Source: Candidatus Galacturonatibacter soehngenii
Lineage (GTDB): Bacteria > Bacillota > Clostridia > Lachnospirales > Lachnospiraceae
Direction of reading: 5' to 3'
DNA: 64,000 nt
Assembly (NCBI RefSeq): GCF_008830185.1
Contig: NZ_WAGX01000003.1
Location: 62,001-126,000, forward strand
The notes under the pieces were generated by a model. The model saw only the letters and a program-made list of their open reading frames with translations. It did not search any database and was not told the origin of the DNA. Positions 8,723 to 17,105 of the stretch are shown here, piece after piece. How positions within the stretch are numbered: the first letter of the stretch is position 1; each line of letters starts with the position of its first letter. Position numbers and translations under genes: made by a program.

Positions 8723-9606
8723 TGAAATCTTTTACAAGAGCATGCTTAATATTTAGTGGAGTTGTAATATCGATAGGACTTGTATTAACGATAATTGGGG
8801 GAGTGTTAGGTGCTGGTACTACTTTTGCAGATATGGTCAGAAATGGCAGTTTTTCTTTTGGTTTTGGAAATGGTTATTCGATAAGTAATAAAAGTTTTAC
8901 ATCCTTTAACGATGAATTTAAAGAGGTTGATGAATTAAGTATTGATTTAAAATACGCTGAGTTACAAATTGACACAACGGATGGGGATTCTATTCTTGTG
9001 AATGCAGAGAATATTTTAGAAGGATATACATGCGTAAATGAAAATGGTAAGCTAGTCATAAAAGATAATATAACGGAAAGATGGCGCATTAAATTAAGGA
9101 ATAATTATCATCCAACCATCTATCTTTCTATACCAAAAAGTGCAAGCTTTAACAAAGTAAAAATTGATATTGGCGCAGGTGAAGTTATTGCATCAAACAT
9201 CAATACGGATAAGCTTTCAGTTGAACTAGGTGCTGGCAAATTAGAGGGTGATAAAATCACAAGCAAGGAGTCAGAAATTAGTGTTGGGGCAGGAAGCCTC
9301 GTTATTGATCAGTTTATAACCGATAAAATTAAAATGGATTGTGGAGTTGGCAGATTAGAGTTAAATGGAAGTATAAATGGAGATGCTGATTTGGAATGTG
9401 GTTTAGGTAATATTACACTATCATTAACCAATCAAGAGACCGACTTTAATTATGATATCGATTGTGGTGTTGGTAATGTCATAATTGGTAATCAATCAAT
9501 TGGTGGTTTACCAACAAAACGAACAATTGATAATCATGCCAAAAAAAACGTAGACATAGAGTGTGGTGTTGGAAGCATTGAATTATATTTTAATGAAACA
9601 TTATAA
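8722..9606 (+). CDS. DUF4097 family beta-strand repeat protein, membrane-anchored
   Basis: The product is 294 residues. One N-terminal membrane segment (about 10-35) is followed by an exposed beta-helix-like DUF4097 domain. Within it a short motif of the form [DE]-C-G-[VL]-G recurs four times between residues 210 and 290 (DCGVGRLEL, ECGLGNITL, DCGVGNVII, ECGVGSIEL), with two related GAG motifs before it (IGAGEVI, VGAGSLV). The start overlaps the previous stop by one base and follows AAGGAGGGG. The co-occurrence with PadR, DUF1700 and PspC suggests an envelope-stress role; the precise function is unknown. Confidence 0.82.
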   Translation: MKSFTRACLIFSGVVISIGLVLTIIGGVLGAGTTFADMVRNGSFSFGFGNGYSISNKSFTSFNDEFKEVDELSIDLKYAELQIDTTDGDSILVNAENILEGYTCVNENGKLVIKDNITERWRIKLRNNYHPTIYLSIPKSASFNKVKIDIGAGEVIASNINTDKLSVELGAGKLEGDKITSKESEISVGAGSLVIDQFITDKIKMDCGVGRLELNGSINGDADLECGLGNITLSLTNQETDFNYDIDCGVGNVIIGNQSIGGLPTKRTIDNHAKKNVDIECGVGSIELYFNETL

Positions 9607-9622
9607 TAGGAGGTAATTGACT

Positions 9623-9808
9623 ATGGAACCAAAAAAATTATACAGATCAAGAACCAATCGAATGATATGCGGCGTATGTGGAGGATTAGGTGAGTATATG
9701 AATATTGATCCTACGATAATCCGATTATTGTTGGTATTAATAGCCTTTACAGGAGCTGGAATTTTAGCATATTTTATTGCCGCAATTATTATTCCAGATG
9801 AATATTAA
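9623..9808 (+). CDS. PspC domain protein
   Basis: The product is 61 residues. It has a PspC domain: KKLYRSRTNRMICGVCGGLGEY followed by IDPTIIRLLLVLIAF and a single membrane segment with the closing IIIPDE. In phage-shock systems PspC senses membrane damage; short stand-alone versions are common in Firmicutes. ATG at 9623 follows TAGGAGGT. It is the last gene of the PadR operon. No clean terminator follows; the next transcription unit starts within 50 bases. Confidence 0.9.
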   Translation: MEPKKLYRSRTNRMICGVCGGLGEYMNIDPTIIRLLLVLIAFTGAGILAYFIAAIIIPDEY

Positions 9809-9827
9809 AAAATAGTTAAAATGCCCC

Positions 9828-9874
9828 TTGCACAAGAATCGAACATATGTTATATTAAAACAAACAAACGTTCG
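9828..9874 (+). promoter_or_regulatory. Promoter with two tandem LexA (SOS) boxes
   Basis: TTGCAC (9828-9833), 17 bases and TATATT (9851-9856) form a promoter for the radical SAM gene. CGAACATATGTTAT (9840-9853) matches the Firmicute SOS box CGAACRNRYGTTYG at 12 of 14 positions. CAAACAAACGTTCG (9861-9874) matches at 13 of 14. The two boxes are 21 bp apart, two helical turns, and cover the -10 box and the predicted start site. The RBS AAGGGGTG (9881-9888) follows. Confidence 0.72.
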
Positions 9875-9893
9875 AAGAGCAAGGGGTGTTTTT

Positions 9894-11237
9894 ATGCTTA
9901 TCCAAGAGAAAATGTCAGTAATGGAAAAACTTGAAATATTATCAGATGCGGCGAAGTACGATGTTGCATGTACTTCCAGTGGAGTAGATAGAAAAGGAAA
10001 TGGCAAAAGTATGGGAAATGCAGTAGCAAGTGGAATCTGTCACAGCTTTTCAGCAGATGGAAGATGCATTTCCTTACTTAAGATACTTTTCACCAATGAA
10101 TGTATCTTTGATTGCAAGTATTGTATCAACCGTTCCTCGAATGATGTAAAGCGAGCATCTTTTACCCCGGATGAAGTGTGTGAATTAACAATGGAGTTTT
10201 ATAGGCGTAATTATATTGAAGGGCTTTTTCTAAGTTCTGGTATTCTTCAAAGTCCTAATTTTACAATGGATTTAATTTATCAAACGATTTTAAAACTTCG
10301 AACAGAGTATCATTTCAACGGTTATATTCATGTTAAAGCCATACCTGGTGCAGATAGTGAGTTGATTCAAAGACTTGGTTTTATTGTAGATCGTATGAGT
10401 GTTAACTTGGAATTGCCAACTGCAGAAGGATTAAAGACTTTAGCACCGCATAAGAATCGAAAAAACATTTTAAAACCGATGCGACAAATTCAGTCTCAGA
10501 TAACGCAAAGTAAAAATGAGCTTATGATATATAAAAATGCTCCTTCCTTTGTACCAGCTGGCCAAAGTACACAGATGATTATTGGTGCAACACCAGAAAA
10601 TGATTATCAGATTGTATCAGTAGCAGAGAATTTATATGATAAATTTAATTTAAAAAGAGTGTTTTATTCTGCATTTATACATGTAAATGAAGATTCAGCA
10701 TTGCCTGCATTACCAGGTGGACCACCTCTTTTAAGGGAGCACCGACTTTATCAGGCAGATTGGTTATTGCGATTTTATGGATTTAAAGCGAATGAATTGT
10801 TATCTGCAGATAGGCCTAATTTTAATATTATGCTTGATCCAAAATGTGATTGGGCGTTAAGACATTTAGAGAATTTTCCAGTAGAAATAAATCGTGCAGA
10901 TTACTACACACTTCTTCGTGTACCAGGAATAGGAACTAAGTCTGCACTAAGAATTGTGAAAGCAAGAAGACAAGCCGTTCTTGATTTTGATGATGTTAAA
11001 AGGATGGGTGTTGTATTAAAACGAGCACTATACTTTATTACTTGTAACGGAAAGATGATGTATAAAACAAAAATAGAAGAAGATTACATTACCAGGAACC
11101 TATTGAATTTAAAGGAGAGAATTCCAATTGATGTAAAAGAAGCGGGATATAAACAAATATCCTTATTCGATGACATTCGCTTTAATCCACATCCTGAAAT
11201 AGTAGATCATATGCAAAGTATATATGGTCAAATATAA
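9894..11237 (+). CDS. Putative DNA modification/repair radical SAM protein (TIGR03916-like)
   Basis: The product is 447 residues. The radical SAM motif CIFDCKYC places Cys70, Cys74 and Cys77 as ligands of the SAM-binding 4Fe-4S cluster. The sequence around it, LLKILFTNEC, and the N-terminal region (KLEILSDAAKYDVACTSSG) match the family described as a putative DNA modification/repair radical SAM protein. A helix-hairpin-helix DNA-binding motif, RVPGIGTKSALRI, lies near 341-355. ATG at 9894 is chosen because AAGGGG sits 7 bases upstream and the promoter covers earlier starts. The next gene is the usual partner. Two LexA-like boxes at the promoter suggest DNA-damage control. The chemical reaction is unknown. 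Confidence 0.88.
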   Translation: MLIQEKMSVMEKLEILSDAAKYDVACTSSGVDRKGNGKSMGNAVASGICHSFSADGRCISLLKILFTNECIFDCKYCINRSSNDVKRASFTPDEVCELTMEFYRRNYIEGLFLSSGILQSPNFTMDLIYQTILKLRTEYHFNGYIHVKAIPGADSELIQRLGFIVDRMSVNLELPTAEGLKTLAPHKNRKNILKPMRQIQSQITQSKNELMIYKNAPSFVPAGQSTQMIIGATPENDYQIVSVAENLYDKFNLKRVFYSAFIHVNEDSALPALPGGPPLLREHRLYQADWLLRFYGFKANELLSADRPNFNIMLDPKCDWALRHLENFPVEINRADYYTLLRVPGIGTKSALRIVKARRQAVLDFDDVKRMGVVLKRALYFITCNGKMMYKTKIEEDYITRNLLNLKERIPIDVKEAGYKQISLFDDIRFNPHPEIVDHMQSIYGQI

Positions 11238-11301
11238 TAAATATTCATTCATGTTATCATGGAATAAATATTTATCAGAGATTGTAGGAAATGAGGTAAC
11301 C

Positions 11302-12072
11302 ATGAATCAGAAGATATTTTTATGTGAGAATAGTATAGAGGGAATATTTACTGGAGTATATAATATTTGGGAGAGTCGATATCCAAAGGATAGTATTAAG
11401 TTATCTTGTGAGCAGGAAGGAAACTACGAATTATTTTCTGAATATATTAATGTTAACACTGATATGATAAAAGCAGATAAAGTAGCTAGAACAATCGAGC
11501 AGCGTTTTGGAGAACTTAATTATACAAATATATATCAAGCAGCTTGTTCCTATGAAAAAGATAAGGCAAATGCCATTTTTAGAACTATTCAGTATGGTTT
11601 AACTAGTAAAACACCTAGAAGACTAATGGAGCATTTAAAGGATGATAATATCTGTCGAGTATTTGAATTAAGCAGAGCAGTGGGGAATGAAAGTCATCAT
11701 CTGCTAGGATTTGTTCGATTTAAAGAATTAACGAACAAAATTTTGTGTGCTGTTATAGAACCAAAGAATGACGTTGTGGCATTAATAGCACCACATTTTT
11801 CAGATAGGCTACCAAATGAAAATTGGATGATTTATGACAAAGGAAGACGTCTTGCGGTAATTCATCAAGGCGGAGGACAGTGGGGAATTATTAAGAGCAA
11901 TGAATTCAATATTGATTTTTTTGAAACAGTATCAGAAAAAGAAAAGGAATTTGAAAATTTGTGGAGAGGATTTTGCGATAGCATTTCAATAAAAGAACGT
12001 GAGAATCTAAAGCTACAACGACAGAATTTGCCACTTCGATTTCAAAAAGATATGGTTGAATTTCAACGATAA
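11302..12072 (+). CDS. Probable DNA metabolism protein, partner of the radical SAM gene (TIGR03915/DUF4130)
   Basis: The product is 256 residues. The opening FLCENSIEGIFTGVYNIWES and the middle FRTIQYGLTSK / RVFELSRAVGNESHHLLGFVRFKEL match the DUF4130 / TIGR03915 family, which is almost always encoded beside the TIGR03916 radical SAM protein. A nucleic-acid role is assumed from this pairing. Upstream in-frame starts at 11224 (overlapping the previous gene) and 11251 exist; 11302 is preferred because GAGGT lies 4-5 bases upstream and the family begins at this point. No terminator with a clear T-tract follows; a hairpin at 12237-12267 may serve. Confidence 0.82.
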   Translation: MNQKIFLCENSIEGIFTGVYNIWESRYPKDSIKLSCEQEGNYELFSEYINVNTDMIKADKVARTIEQRFGELNYTNIYQAACSYEKDKANAIFRTIQYGLTSKTPRRLMEHLKDDNICRVFELSRAVGNESHHLLGFVRFKELTNKILCAVIEPKNDVVALIAPHFSDRLPNENWMIYDKGRRLAVIHQGGGQWGIIKSNEFNIDFFETVSEKEKEFENLWRGFCDSISIKERENLKLQRQNLPLRFQKDMVEFQR

Positions 12073-12236
12073 TGATTAAGAAAAGAGAGGTCAATCTTTA
12101 GGTTTTACATTCTGATAAATTATTAACAACTATTTTTGTGAAACAAGTAAAAAAATGAAAGTAAACTTTTCATAATAAAAAAATAATGATGATATTAAAT
12201 TGCTACTAAAAATGATTTTTGTATAAAATTACAAGT

Positions 12237-12267
12237 AAAAGATATTAAAAATAATATAATATCTTTT
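12237..12267. repeat. AT-rich inverted repeat, possible transcript end
   Basis: AAAAGATATTA (12237-12247) and TAATATCTTTT (12257-12267) form a perfect 11-bp dyad. The 388 bases between 12073 and 12460 contain no gene; besides this repeat they hold the promoter and structured leader of the next gene. Confidence 0.45.
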
Positions 12268-12306
12268 ATTGTTGAAAAATACGTTTATTTGAGTCAAATT
12301 TCCCGA

Positions 12307-12335
12307 TTGACAAATGTATAAAATAATGTCATAAT
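12307..12335 (+). promoter_or_regulatory. Promoter of the HPr-like gene
   Basis: TTGACA (12307-12312) and CATAAT (12330-12335) are separated by 17 bases. Transcription is predicted to start near 12342, leaving a leader of about 120 bases. Confidence 0.7.
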
Positions 12336-12341
12336 GACTAA

Positions 12342-12460
12342 ACTTGAATATAGTATACATAATTATAAGTAGGTCCTTGGCAATGCCTTGTAGTGATTAT
12401 AATTATGTTGCTAAAGCTTATAGTGAAACTATAAGTTGTTTTAGAAAGGATTTTGTTAGG
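12342..12460 (+). promoter_or_regulatory. Structured 5' leader of the HPr-like gene
   Basis: ACATAATTATAA (12357-12368) pairs perfectly with TTATAATTATGT (12397-12408). The enclosed loop holds a small GGC-AAT-GCC hairpin. A second hairpin, CTTATAGT-GAA-ACTATAAG (12417-12435), ends just before the AAAGGA ribosome site. No known riboswitch class is recognised. Confidence 0.5.
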
Positions 12461-12691
12461 ATGGAAAAGAAGTATCAAATTAGATTAAAGGCAACTTCAG
12501 AGGTTCAGGATTTTGTGTCAGCAGCGGAAAAATGTGATTTTGATATTGATGTATTTTATAATCGAGTAATCATAGATGCAAAGTCAATATTAGGAGTATT
12601 GAGTTTGGATTTAAATAATGTATTGACTGTTCAGTTTGGTGGACAAAATACTGAATTTGAGAATGTTCTAAAGAAATATGTAGTAGCGTAA
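12461..12691 (+). CDS. HPr-like protein lacking the phosphorylatable His
   Basis: The product is 76 residues. The stretch EKCDFDIDVFYNRVIIDAKS aligns without gaps to the HPr region leading to Ser46, and KSILGVLSLDL keeps the regulatory serine context (Ser42 here). The position of catalytic His15 is occupied by Ala11, and the HARPA motif is missing. It therefore cannot carry phosphate for the PTS in the usual way but could be a target of HPr kinase, like Crh of Bacillus. ATG at 12461 follows AAAGGA. It is monocistronic, with its own promoter, leader and terminator. The function is inferred; short HPr-family proteins of this kind are common in clostridia. Confidence 0.75.
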   Translation: MEKKYQIRLKATSEVQDFVSAAEKCDFDIDVFYNRVIIDAKSILGVLSLDLNNVLTVQFGGQNTEFENVLKKYVVA

Positions 12692-12715
12692 AGCTGAGAG
12701 AACAAGCATAGATGG

Positions 12716-12763
12716 AAAGCTGTTCAAAATGACGAGAGTAGTTATTTTGTAACAGCTTTTTTA
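12716..12763 (+). terminator. Intrinsic terminator after the HPr-like gene
   Basis: AAAGCTGTT (12716-12724) pairs with AACAGCTTT (12751-12759), extended inward by CAAAAT / ATTTTG, followed by a T-run. Confidence 0.85.
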
Positions 12764-12827
12764 TACATTAGAAATGTTTTACCCCAACACTCAATATGTC
12801 AAAATGGTTATGACTAGGGAGAATAGC

Positions 12828-15179
12828 ATGAATGAGGATAAGATAAATATAAAGATATCGGTTCGAAATTTAGTTGAGTTTATTCTAAGAAGTGGAGACA
12901 TCGATAATCGACAGGGAAGTAAAAATGATAAAGAGGCCATGCAAGCTGGCAGTAAAATGCACCGTAAGATTCAAAAGCAGATGGGATTAGAGTATCATGC
13001 AGAATATCCATTAAAGATTGAATTGGATTTTAATGAATTTATGGTTACAGTTGAAGGTCGTGCAGACGGAATTATAATTGAAGAGAATAAAGTTACGATA
13101 GATGAAATAAAGGGAGTCTATTTGGATTTGGATTATCTTCAAGCTCCAATTGAAGTACATAAAGCGCAGGCAAAATGTTATGGTTATATTTATGGAAAAG
13201 AAGCAGGCCTTTCCCAAATAGACATTCAACTAACTTATTGCAACTTAGATACAGAAATTAAGAAATATTTTACGGAAACCATAGAGTTTTGTGAGTTAGA
13301 AGAATGGTTTCTAGCACTTATGGACGAATATCAAAAGTGGGCAAGGTTTCAATATGAATGGAATCAAATTCGAAATAACTCCATTGCACCGTTGGAATTT
13401 CCATTCCCTTATCGAGAGGGACAAAAAGATTTAGCGACCTCGGTTTATAAAACAATCAATCGAAAAAAGCGTTTGTTTATACAAGCCCCTACTGGAGTAG
13501 GTAAGACAATGTCTACCATTTTTCCTACTATAAAGGCAGTCAAAGAAGGATTAGGCGAAAAAATATTTTATCTAACAGCTAAAACAATCACACGAACGGT
13601 TGCAGAGGAAGCCTTTTCTATATTAAAAGATAAAGGGTTAAAGGGGAAAGTGGTTACGCTGACGGCGAAAGAGAAGTTGTGTTTATGTGAGGAAATGGAT
13701 TGCAATCCAGTAAACTGTACATACGCAAAGGGACATTATGATAGAGTGAACGAAGCTGTTTTTTGTATGTTGTCAGAGCAAGATACGTTTTCACGAGAAG
13801 TAATTGAAGAGTATGCCATAAAATATACTGTTTGTCCTTTTGAAATGAGTTTGGATGTGTCTTTATGGTGTGATGTGATTATATGTGACTATAATTATGT
13901 TTTTGATCCAAAGGTTTCTCTAAAACGTTTTTTTGCTGATGGAGTTAAGGGTGAATATCTTTTTTTGGTTGATGAAGCCCATAACTTGGTAGATCGAGCA
14001 AGAGAAATGTATAGTGCATCCCTCTATAAAGAAGATATACTGGAATTAAAAAGGGAAGTAAAATATTATAGCAGGAAACTTGAAAAGTATTTAGAAAAAT
14101 GCAATAAAAGTTTACTGGAATGGAAAAGAGAATGTGAACGGTACTTGATGATTGAAAGTATTGGAGCTTTTATACTTGATTTGATGACATTAGCAGCTGA
14201 AATGGAAAAGTTTCTAGAAGAAAATAAAGAGCATGATGTGGTGGAAAAAGTTTTAGAGTTATATTTTCAAGTCAGACATTTTTTAAATATGTATGAAAGA
14301 ATCGATGATAACTATGCAATTTATTCAGAGCATGAAGAAGATGGAAGATTTAAGATTAAGTTGTTTTGTATTAATCCTTCCAAGAACTTACTGGAGTGTT
14401 TAAATAAAGGAAACAGCACCGTGTTTTTTTCGGCAACACTTTTACCAATTATGTATTATAAAGAGTTATTAAGTGGTGAACCAAAAGACTATGCTATTTA
14501 TGCAAACTCACCTTTTCAAGAAGAAAACCGAATGATTTTGATAGGAAATGATGTAAGTAGCAAATACACTAGACGTAACGCTATGGAATATCAAAGAACA
14601 GCTGATTATATAAAACAAGTTTATGCAGTTCAAAAGGGTAATTACATGGTTTTTTTCCCATCTTATCAATATATGAGAGCGGTATACGAATATATGGATG
14701 AAACGATGCCATGTGTTTGTCAAAAACAAGGAATGAATGAGCAAGAAAGAGAAGAATTCCTTGAGCTTTTTACGAATAACCAAAAGGAAATTATAGGTTT
14801 TTGTGTTATGGGAGGAATATTTAGTGAGGGAATAGACTTAAAAAGAGACCACTTGATAGGAGCGCTCATTATCGGGACAGGGTTACCTCAGATCTCGAAT
14901 GAAAAAGAAATTCTAAAGAATTACTTTGATGCCAAAGGAGAAAACGGATTTGATTATGCTTATCGTTTCCCAGGAATGAATAAAGTACTTCAGGCGGCAG
15001 GGCGTGTGATTCGAACCACAAACGATAGAGGTGTGATTCTTTTGTTAGATGAACGCTTTCACAGTAGACAATATAAGGAGCTGTTTCCGCGAGAATGGAA
15101 TCAGCCCCCAGCTTGTACAATTACAACAGTAAAAAGTCAGTTAGATATGTTTTGGACTCGCTTTAAAAGTAGCCAATAA
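12828..15179 (+). CDS. DinG/XPD-like helicase with N-terminal PD-(D/E)XK nuclease-like domain
   Basis: The product is 783 residues. Residues about 1-150 carry a RecB-like PD-(D/E)XK pattern (GRADGIIIEE then IDEIKGVY). The superfamily 2 helicase follows: Walker A QAPTGVGKT near 223-231, a Cys group consistent with the XPD iron-sulfur domain (CLCEEMDCNPVNC and a later Cys), DEAH box LVDEAHNLVDRA near 381, and late motifs VFFSATLLP and QAAGRVIRTTNDRG. It likely unwinds branched or damaged DNA. ATG at 12828 follows AGGGAG; 12774 is in frame but has no ribosome site. Its last 17 bases overlap the end of the convergent lysR gene. Confidence 0.9.
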   Translation: MNEDKINIKISVRNLVEFILRSGDIDNRQGSKNDKEAMQAGSKMHRKIQKQMGLEYHAEYPLKIELDFNEFMVTVEGRADGIIIEENKVTIDEIKGVYLDLDYLQAPIEVHKAQAKCYGYIYGKEAGLSQIDIQLTYCNLDTEIKKYFTETIEFCELEEWFLALMDEYQKWARFQYEWNQIRNNSIAPLEFPFPYREGQKDLATSVYKTINRKKRLFIQAPTGVGKTMSTIFPTIKAVKEGLGEKIFYLTAKTITRTVAEEAFSILKDKGLKGKVVTLTAKEKLCLCEEMDCNPVNCTYAKGHYDRVNEAVFCMLSEQDTFSREVIEEYAIKYTVCPFEMSLDVSLWCDVIICDYNYVFDPKVSLKRFFADGVKGEYLFLVDEAHNLVDRAREMYSASLYKEDILELKREVKYYSRKLEKYLEKCNKSLLEWKRECERYLMIESIGAFILDLMTLAAEMEKFLEENKEHDVVEKVLELYFQVRHFLNMYERIDDNYAIYSEHEEDGRFKIKLFCINPSKNLLECLNKGNSTVFFSATLLPIMYYKELLSGEPKDYAIYANSPFQEENRMILIGNDVSSKYTRRNAMEYQRTADYIKQVYAVQKGNYMVFFPSYQYMRAVYEYMDETMPCVCQKQGMNEQEREEFLELFTNNQKEIIGFCVMGGIFSEGIDLKRDHLIGALIIGTGLPQISNEKEILKNYFDAKGENGFDYAYRFPGMNKVLQAAGRVIRTTNDRGVILLLDERFHSRQYKELFPREWNQPPACTITTVKSQLDMFWTRFKSSQ

Positions 15180-16038
15180 ATTTTTCGGCAGCCTGTGATA
15201 CGGGTAGGTGTTGATTATGAACGATAACCAATTGTCGTTTTGGTAGCTCTTCTGCCAAATCTACTACATATAAGTCAGGAGAATCAACTGGTACACAATA
15301 ATCAGGTATAAAAGCAATGCCAAGACCGATTCTAGCCAAATCAATCAACAAATCATTGCTACTAAGTTCGATTTCTGGAACTAAATCCAATTGATGTTGT
15401 TGAAAGATATGGTGAACGAATTCACTAGTTGTACTATTACGATCAAGCATTAAAATAGGATGCGTCTGAAGTTCATGTAAGGTTACTTTTTTCTTATCTA
15501 AGTTAAAATAAGTTCGACTTGCGATAAAAACATCAGAAAAGTCTTTGATAACTTTAATTTGATTTGTGTTATTAAGCTGAGAATTAGGGTAGTTGGTTAC
15601 GATTAAATCAACTTGTCCGCTTTCTAATAAATCTACACACTTAATCGAGGTTTGATTCGTAACCTTTATATGTACATTTGGGTATTCTTTATGAAAACGG
15701 TTTAAGAAGGGAACCAAAAAGTAGCGGCAAATCGTATCACTTGCTCCAATTCTTAATTGCCCACCCCCCAAGGTATTTGATTCTAGAATCTGCGCTTCTC
15801 CTCTTTTGATCAGATTCATAGCTGGCTCAATATGGCGAAGCAAGATTTCGCCTTCTGGCGTGAGCTGAACACGCTTTGTGCTTCGAACAAACAAAGTTTG
15901 GTTTAGCTTTTTTTCTAATACCTTGATTGACTGGCTTACAGCGGATTGAGAAATATATAATTGCTTGGAAGCTTCAGAAAAGCTTAAAGAAATTGCGACA
16001 AAATAAAACACCTTGTATAATTCATAATTAATATCCAT
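15163..16038 (-). CDS. LysR-family transcriptional regulator
   Basis: The product is 291 residues. An N-terminal helix-turn-helix (FYFVAISLSFSEASKQLYIS, then QSAVSQSIKVLEKKLNQTLF) is followed by a substrate-binding effector domain with LRIGASDTICRYFLVPFL. The amino-terminal form MDINYELYKVFYFVA is typical of LysR proteins in this lineage. It is divergent from the EamA transporter gene with an 85-base gap, so it very likely controls that gene and itself. AAGGAGGA precedes the ATG on the minus strand. The 3' ends of this gene and the helicase overlap convergently. The inducer is unknown. Confidence 0.93.
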   Translation of the reverse strand: MDINYELYKVFYFVAISLSFSEASKQLYISQSAVSQSIKVLEKKLNQTLFVRSTKRVQLTPEGEILLRHIEPAMNLIKRGEAQILESNTLGGGQLRIGASDTICRYFLVPFLNRFHKEYPNVHIKVTNQTSIKCVDLLESGQVDLIVTNYPNSQLNNTNQIKVIKDFSDVFIASRTYFNLDKKKVTLHELQTHPILMLDRNSTTSEFVHHIFQQHQLDLVPEIELSSNDLLIDLARIGLGIAFIPDYCVPVDSPDLYVVDLAEELPKRQLVIVHNQHLPVSQAAEKFIGYF

Positions 16039-16057
16039 GATAAGTCCTCCTTATAAA

Positions 16058-16082
16058 TACTTGTTTCATTATAACATAAGTA
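16058..16082. promoter_or_regulatory. Dyad in the lysR / eamA divergent promoter region
   Basis: TACTT (16058-16062) and AAGTA (16078-16082) are inverted with 15 bases between them, enclosing TGTTTCATTATAACA. The shape and location fit a LysR-type recognition site. Confidence 0.4.
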
Positions 16083-16123
16083 AAATTATTTTACCATCAA
16101 AACAATAACAAAGAGGTTTGACT

Positions 16124-17047
16124 ATGACAAAAGTAAAGAAGAATGTATTTGAAAAGAAACGATATGTGATTTTACTTGCACTTTTATGCACGCTGCTTTG
16201 GGGAAGTGCATTTCCAGGAGTAAAAATCAGTTATCAATATTTTGGGATTACAAATGATAAAATCAATCAAACCATGTTGCTTGCGGGGTTTCGATTTTCC
16301 ATGGCTGGAATCGTTACATTAATAGTATATTTTATAGTGTCGAAAAGAGTGTTTTTACCAGAAAGGCAGCAAATGAAGGGTATTGTTATAACGGGAGTCG
16401 TACAAACCTGTATGCAATATTTATTTTTTTACATTGGGCTATCAAATATTACAGGAGCAAAAGGAGCAATACTTGCTACAACAATAACATTTTTTAGTGT
16501 TTTTATTTCTCATTTTATGTTTCATGAGGAGGATCAGTTAAATCTTAGAAAAGTTACAGGATGTATCATTGGGTTTATAGGTATCCTTATTATTAATATA
16601 AAGAGTGGAGGAAATCTAGGTAAATTTACTTTGCTAGGCGATGGATTGATGCTTCTATCTACTTTTAGTGCAGCACTAGGTGCTATGATAAGTAAAGTAG
16701 TAGCTAAAAAGATGAATCCTGTCATGTTAACAGGATATCAGATGACGCTTGGAGGAACGCTACTTATCATAGTTGGATTTTTAAACGGGGCAAGACTTAA
16801 TAGTGCCTCTGTAAAAGGATATGGATTGCTCGTTTATCTTGCATTGGTATCTGCTATAGCTTTCTCTATTTGGACAACGCTATTAAAATATAATCAACCA
16901 AGTAAAATTGCTATCTTTAATTTTGCCATACCAATCTTTGGAGCAATTCTTTCAGTAATATTCTTAGGTGATCCTATCGTAAGTATTCAAAACCTTCTTG
17001 CATTATTTTGTGTATGTATGGGAATTTATGTTGTAAATAAAGTTTAA
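16124..17047 (+). CDS. EamA/DMT-family transporter
   Basis: The product is 307 residues with ten predicted membrane segments in two EamA repeats. The first begins at ALLCTLLWGSAFPGVKISY, the conserved EamA opening. The second includes LSTFSAALGAMISKVVAKK and the closing AIPIFGAILSVIFLGDPI. Members export amino acids, purines or metabolites; the substrate is unknown. ATG at 16124 follows AAAGAGGT. It is divergent from a LysR gene, the common arrangement for regulated efflux. No strong terminator is seen after the stop. Confidence 0.92.
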   Translation: MTKVKKNVFEKKRYVILLALLCTLLWGSAFPGVKISYQYFGITNDKINQTMLLAGFRFSMAGIVTLIVYFIVSKRVFLPERQQMKGIVITGVVQTCMQYLFFYIGLSNITGAKGAILATTITFFSVFISHFMFHEEDQLNLRKVTGCIIGFIGILIINIKSGGNLGKFTLLGDGLMLLSTFSAALGAMISKVVAKKMNPVMLTGYQMTLGGTLLIIVGFLNGARLNSASVKGYGLLVYLALVSAIAFSIWTTLLKYNQPSKIAIFNFAIPIFGAILSVIFLGDPIVSIQNLLALFCVCMGIYVVNKV

Positions 17048-17105
17048 ATGTTTGTTAATGATAAAATATTACAGATATAAGTGTTAAAAGCATTATTTTG
17101 TGTCG

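Noticed and set aside
9821-9893. Inverted repeat read as a terminator of the pspC operon
   Set aside because: The loop would be about 47 bases and the following T-run is the spacer before the next start codon; it is better explained as promoter plus LexA boxes, with an incidental pairing of the ribosome site.
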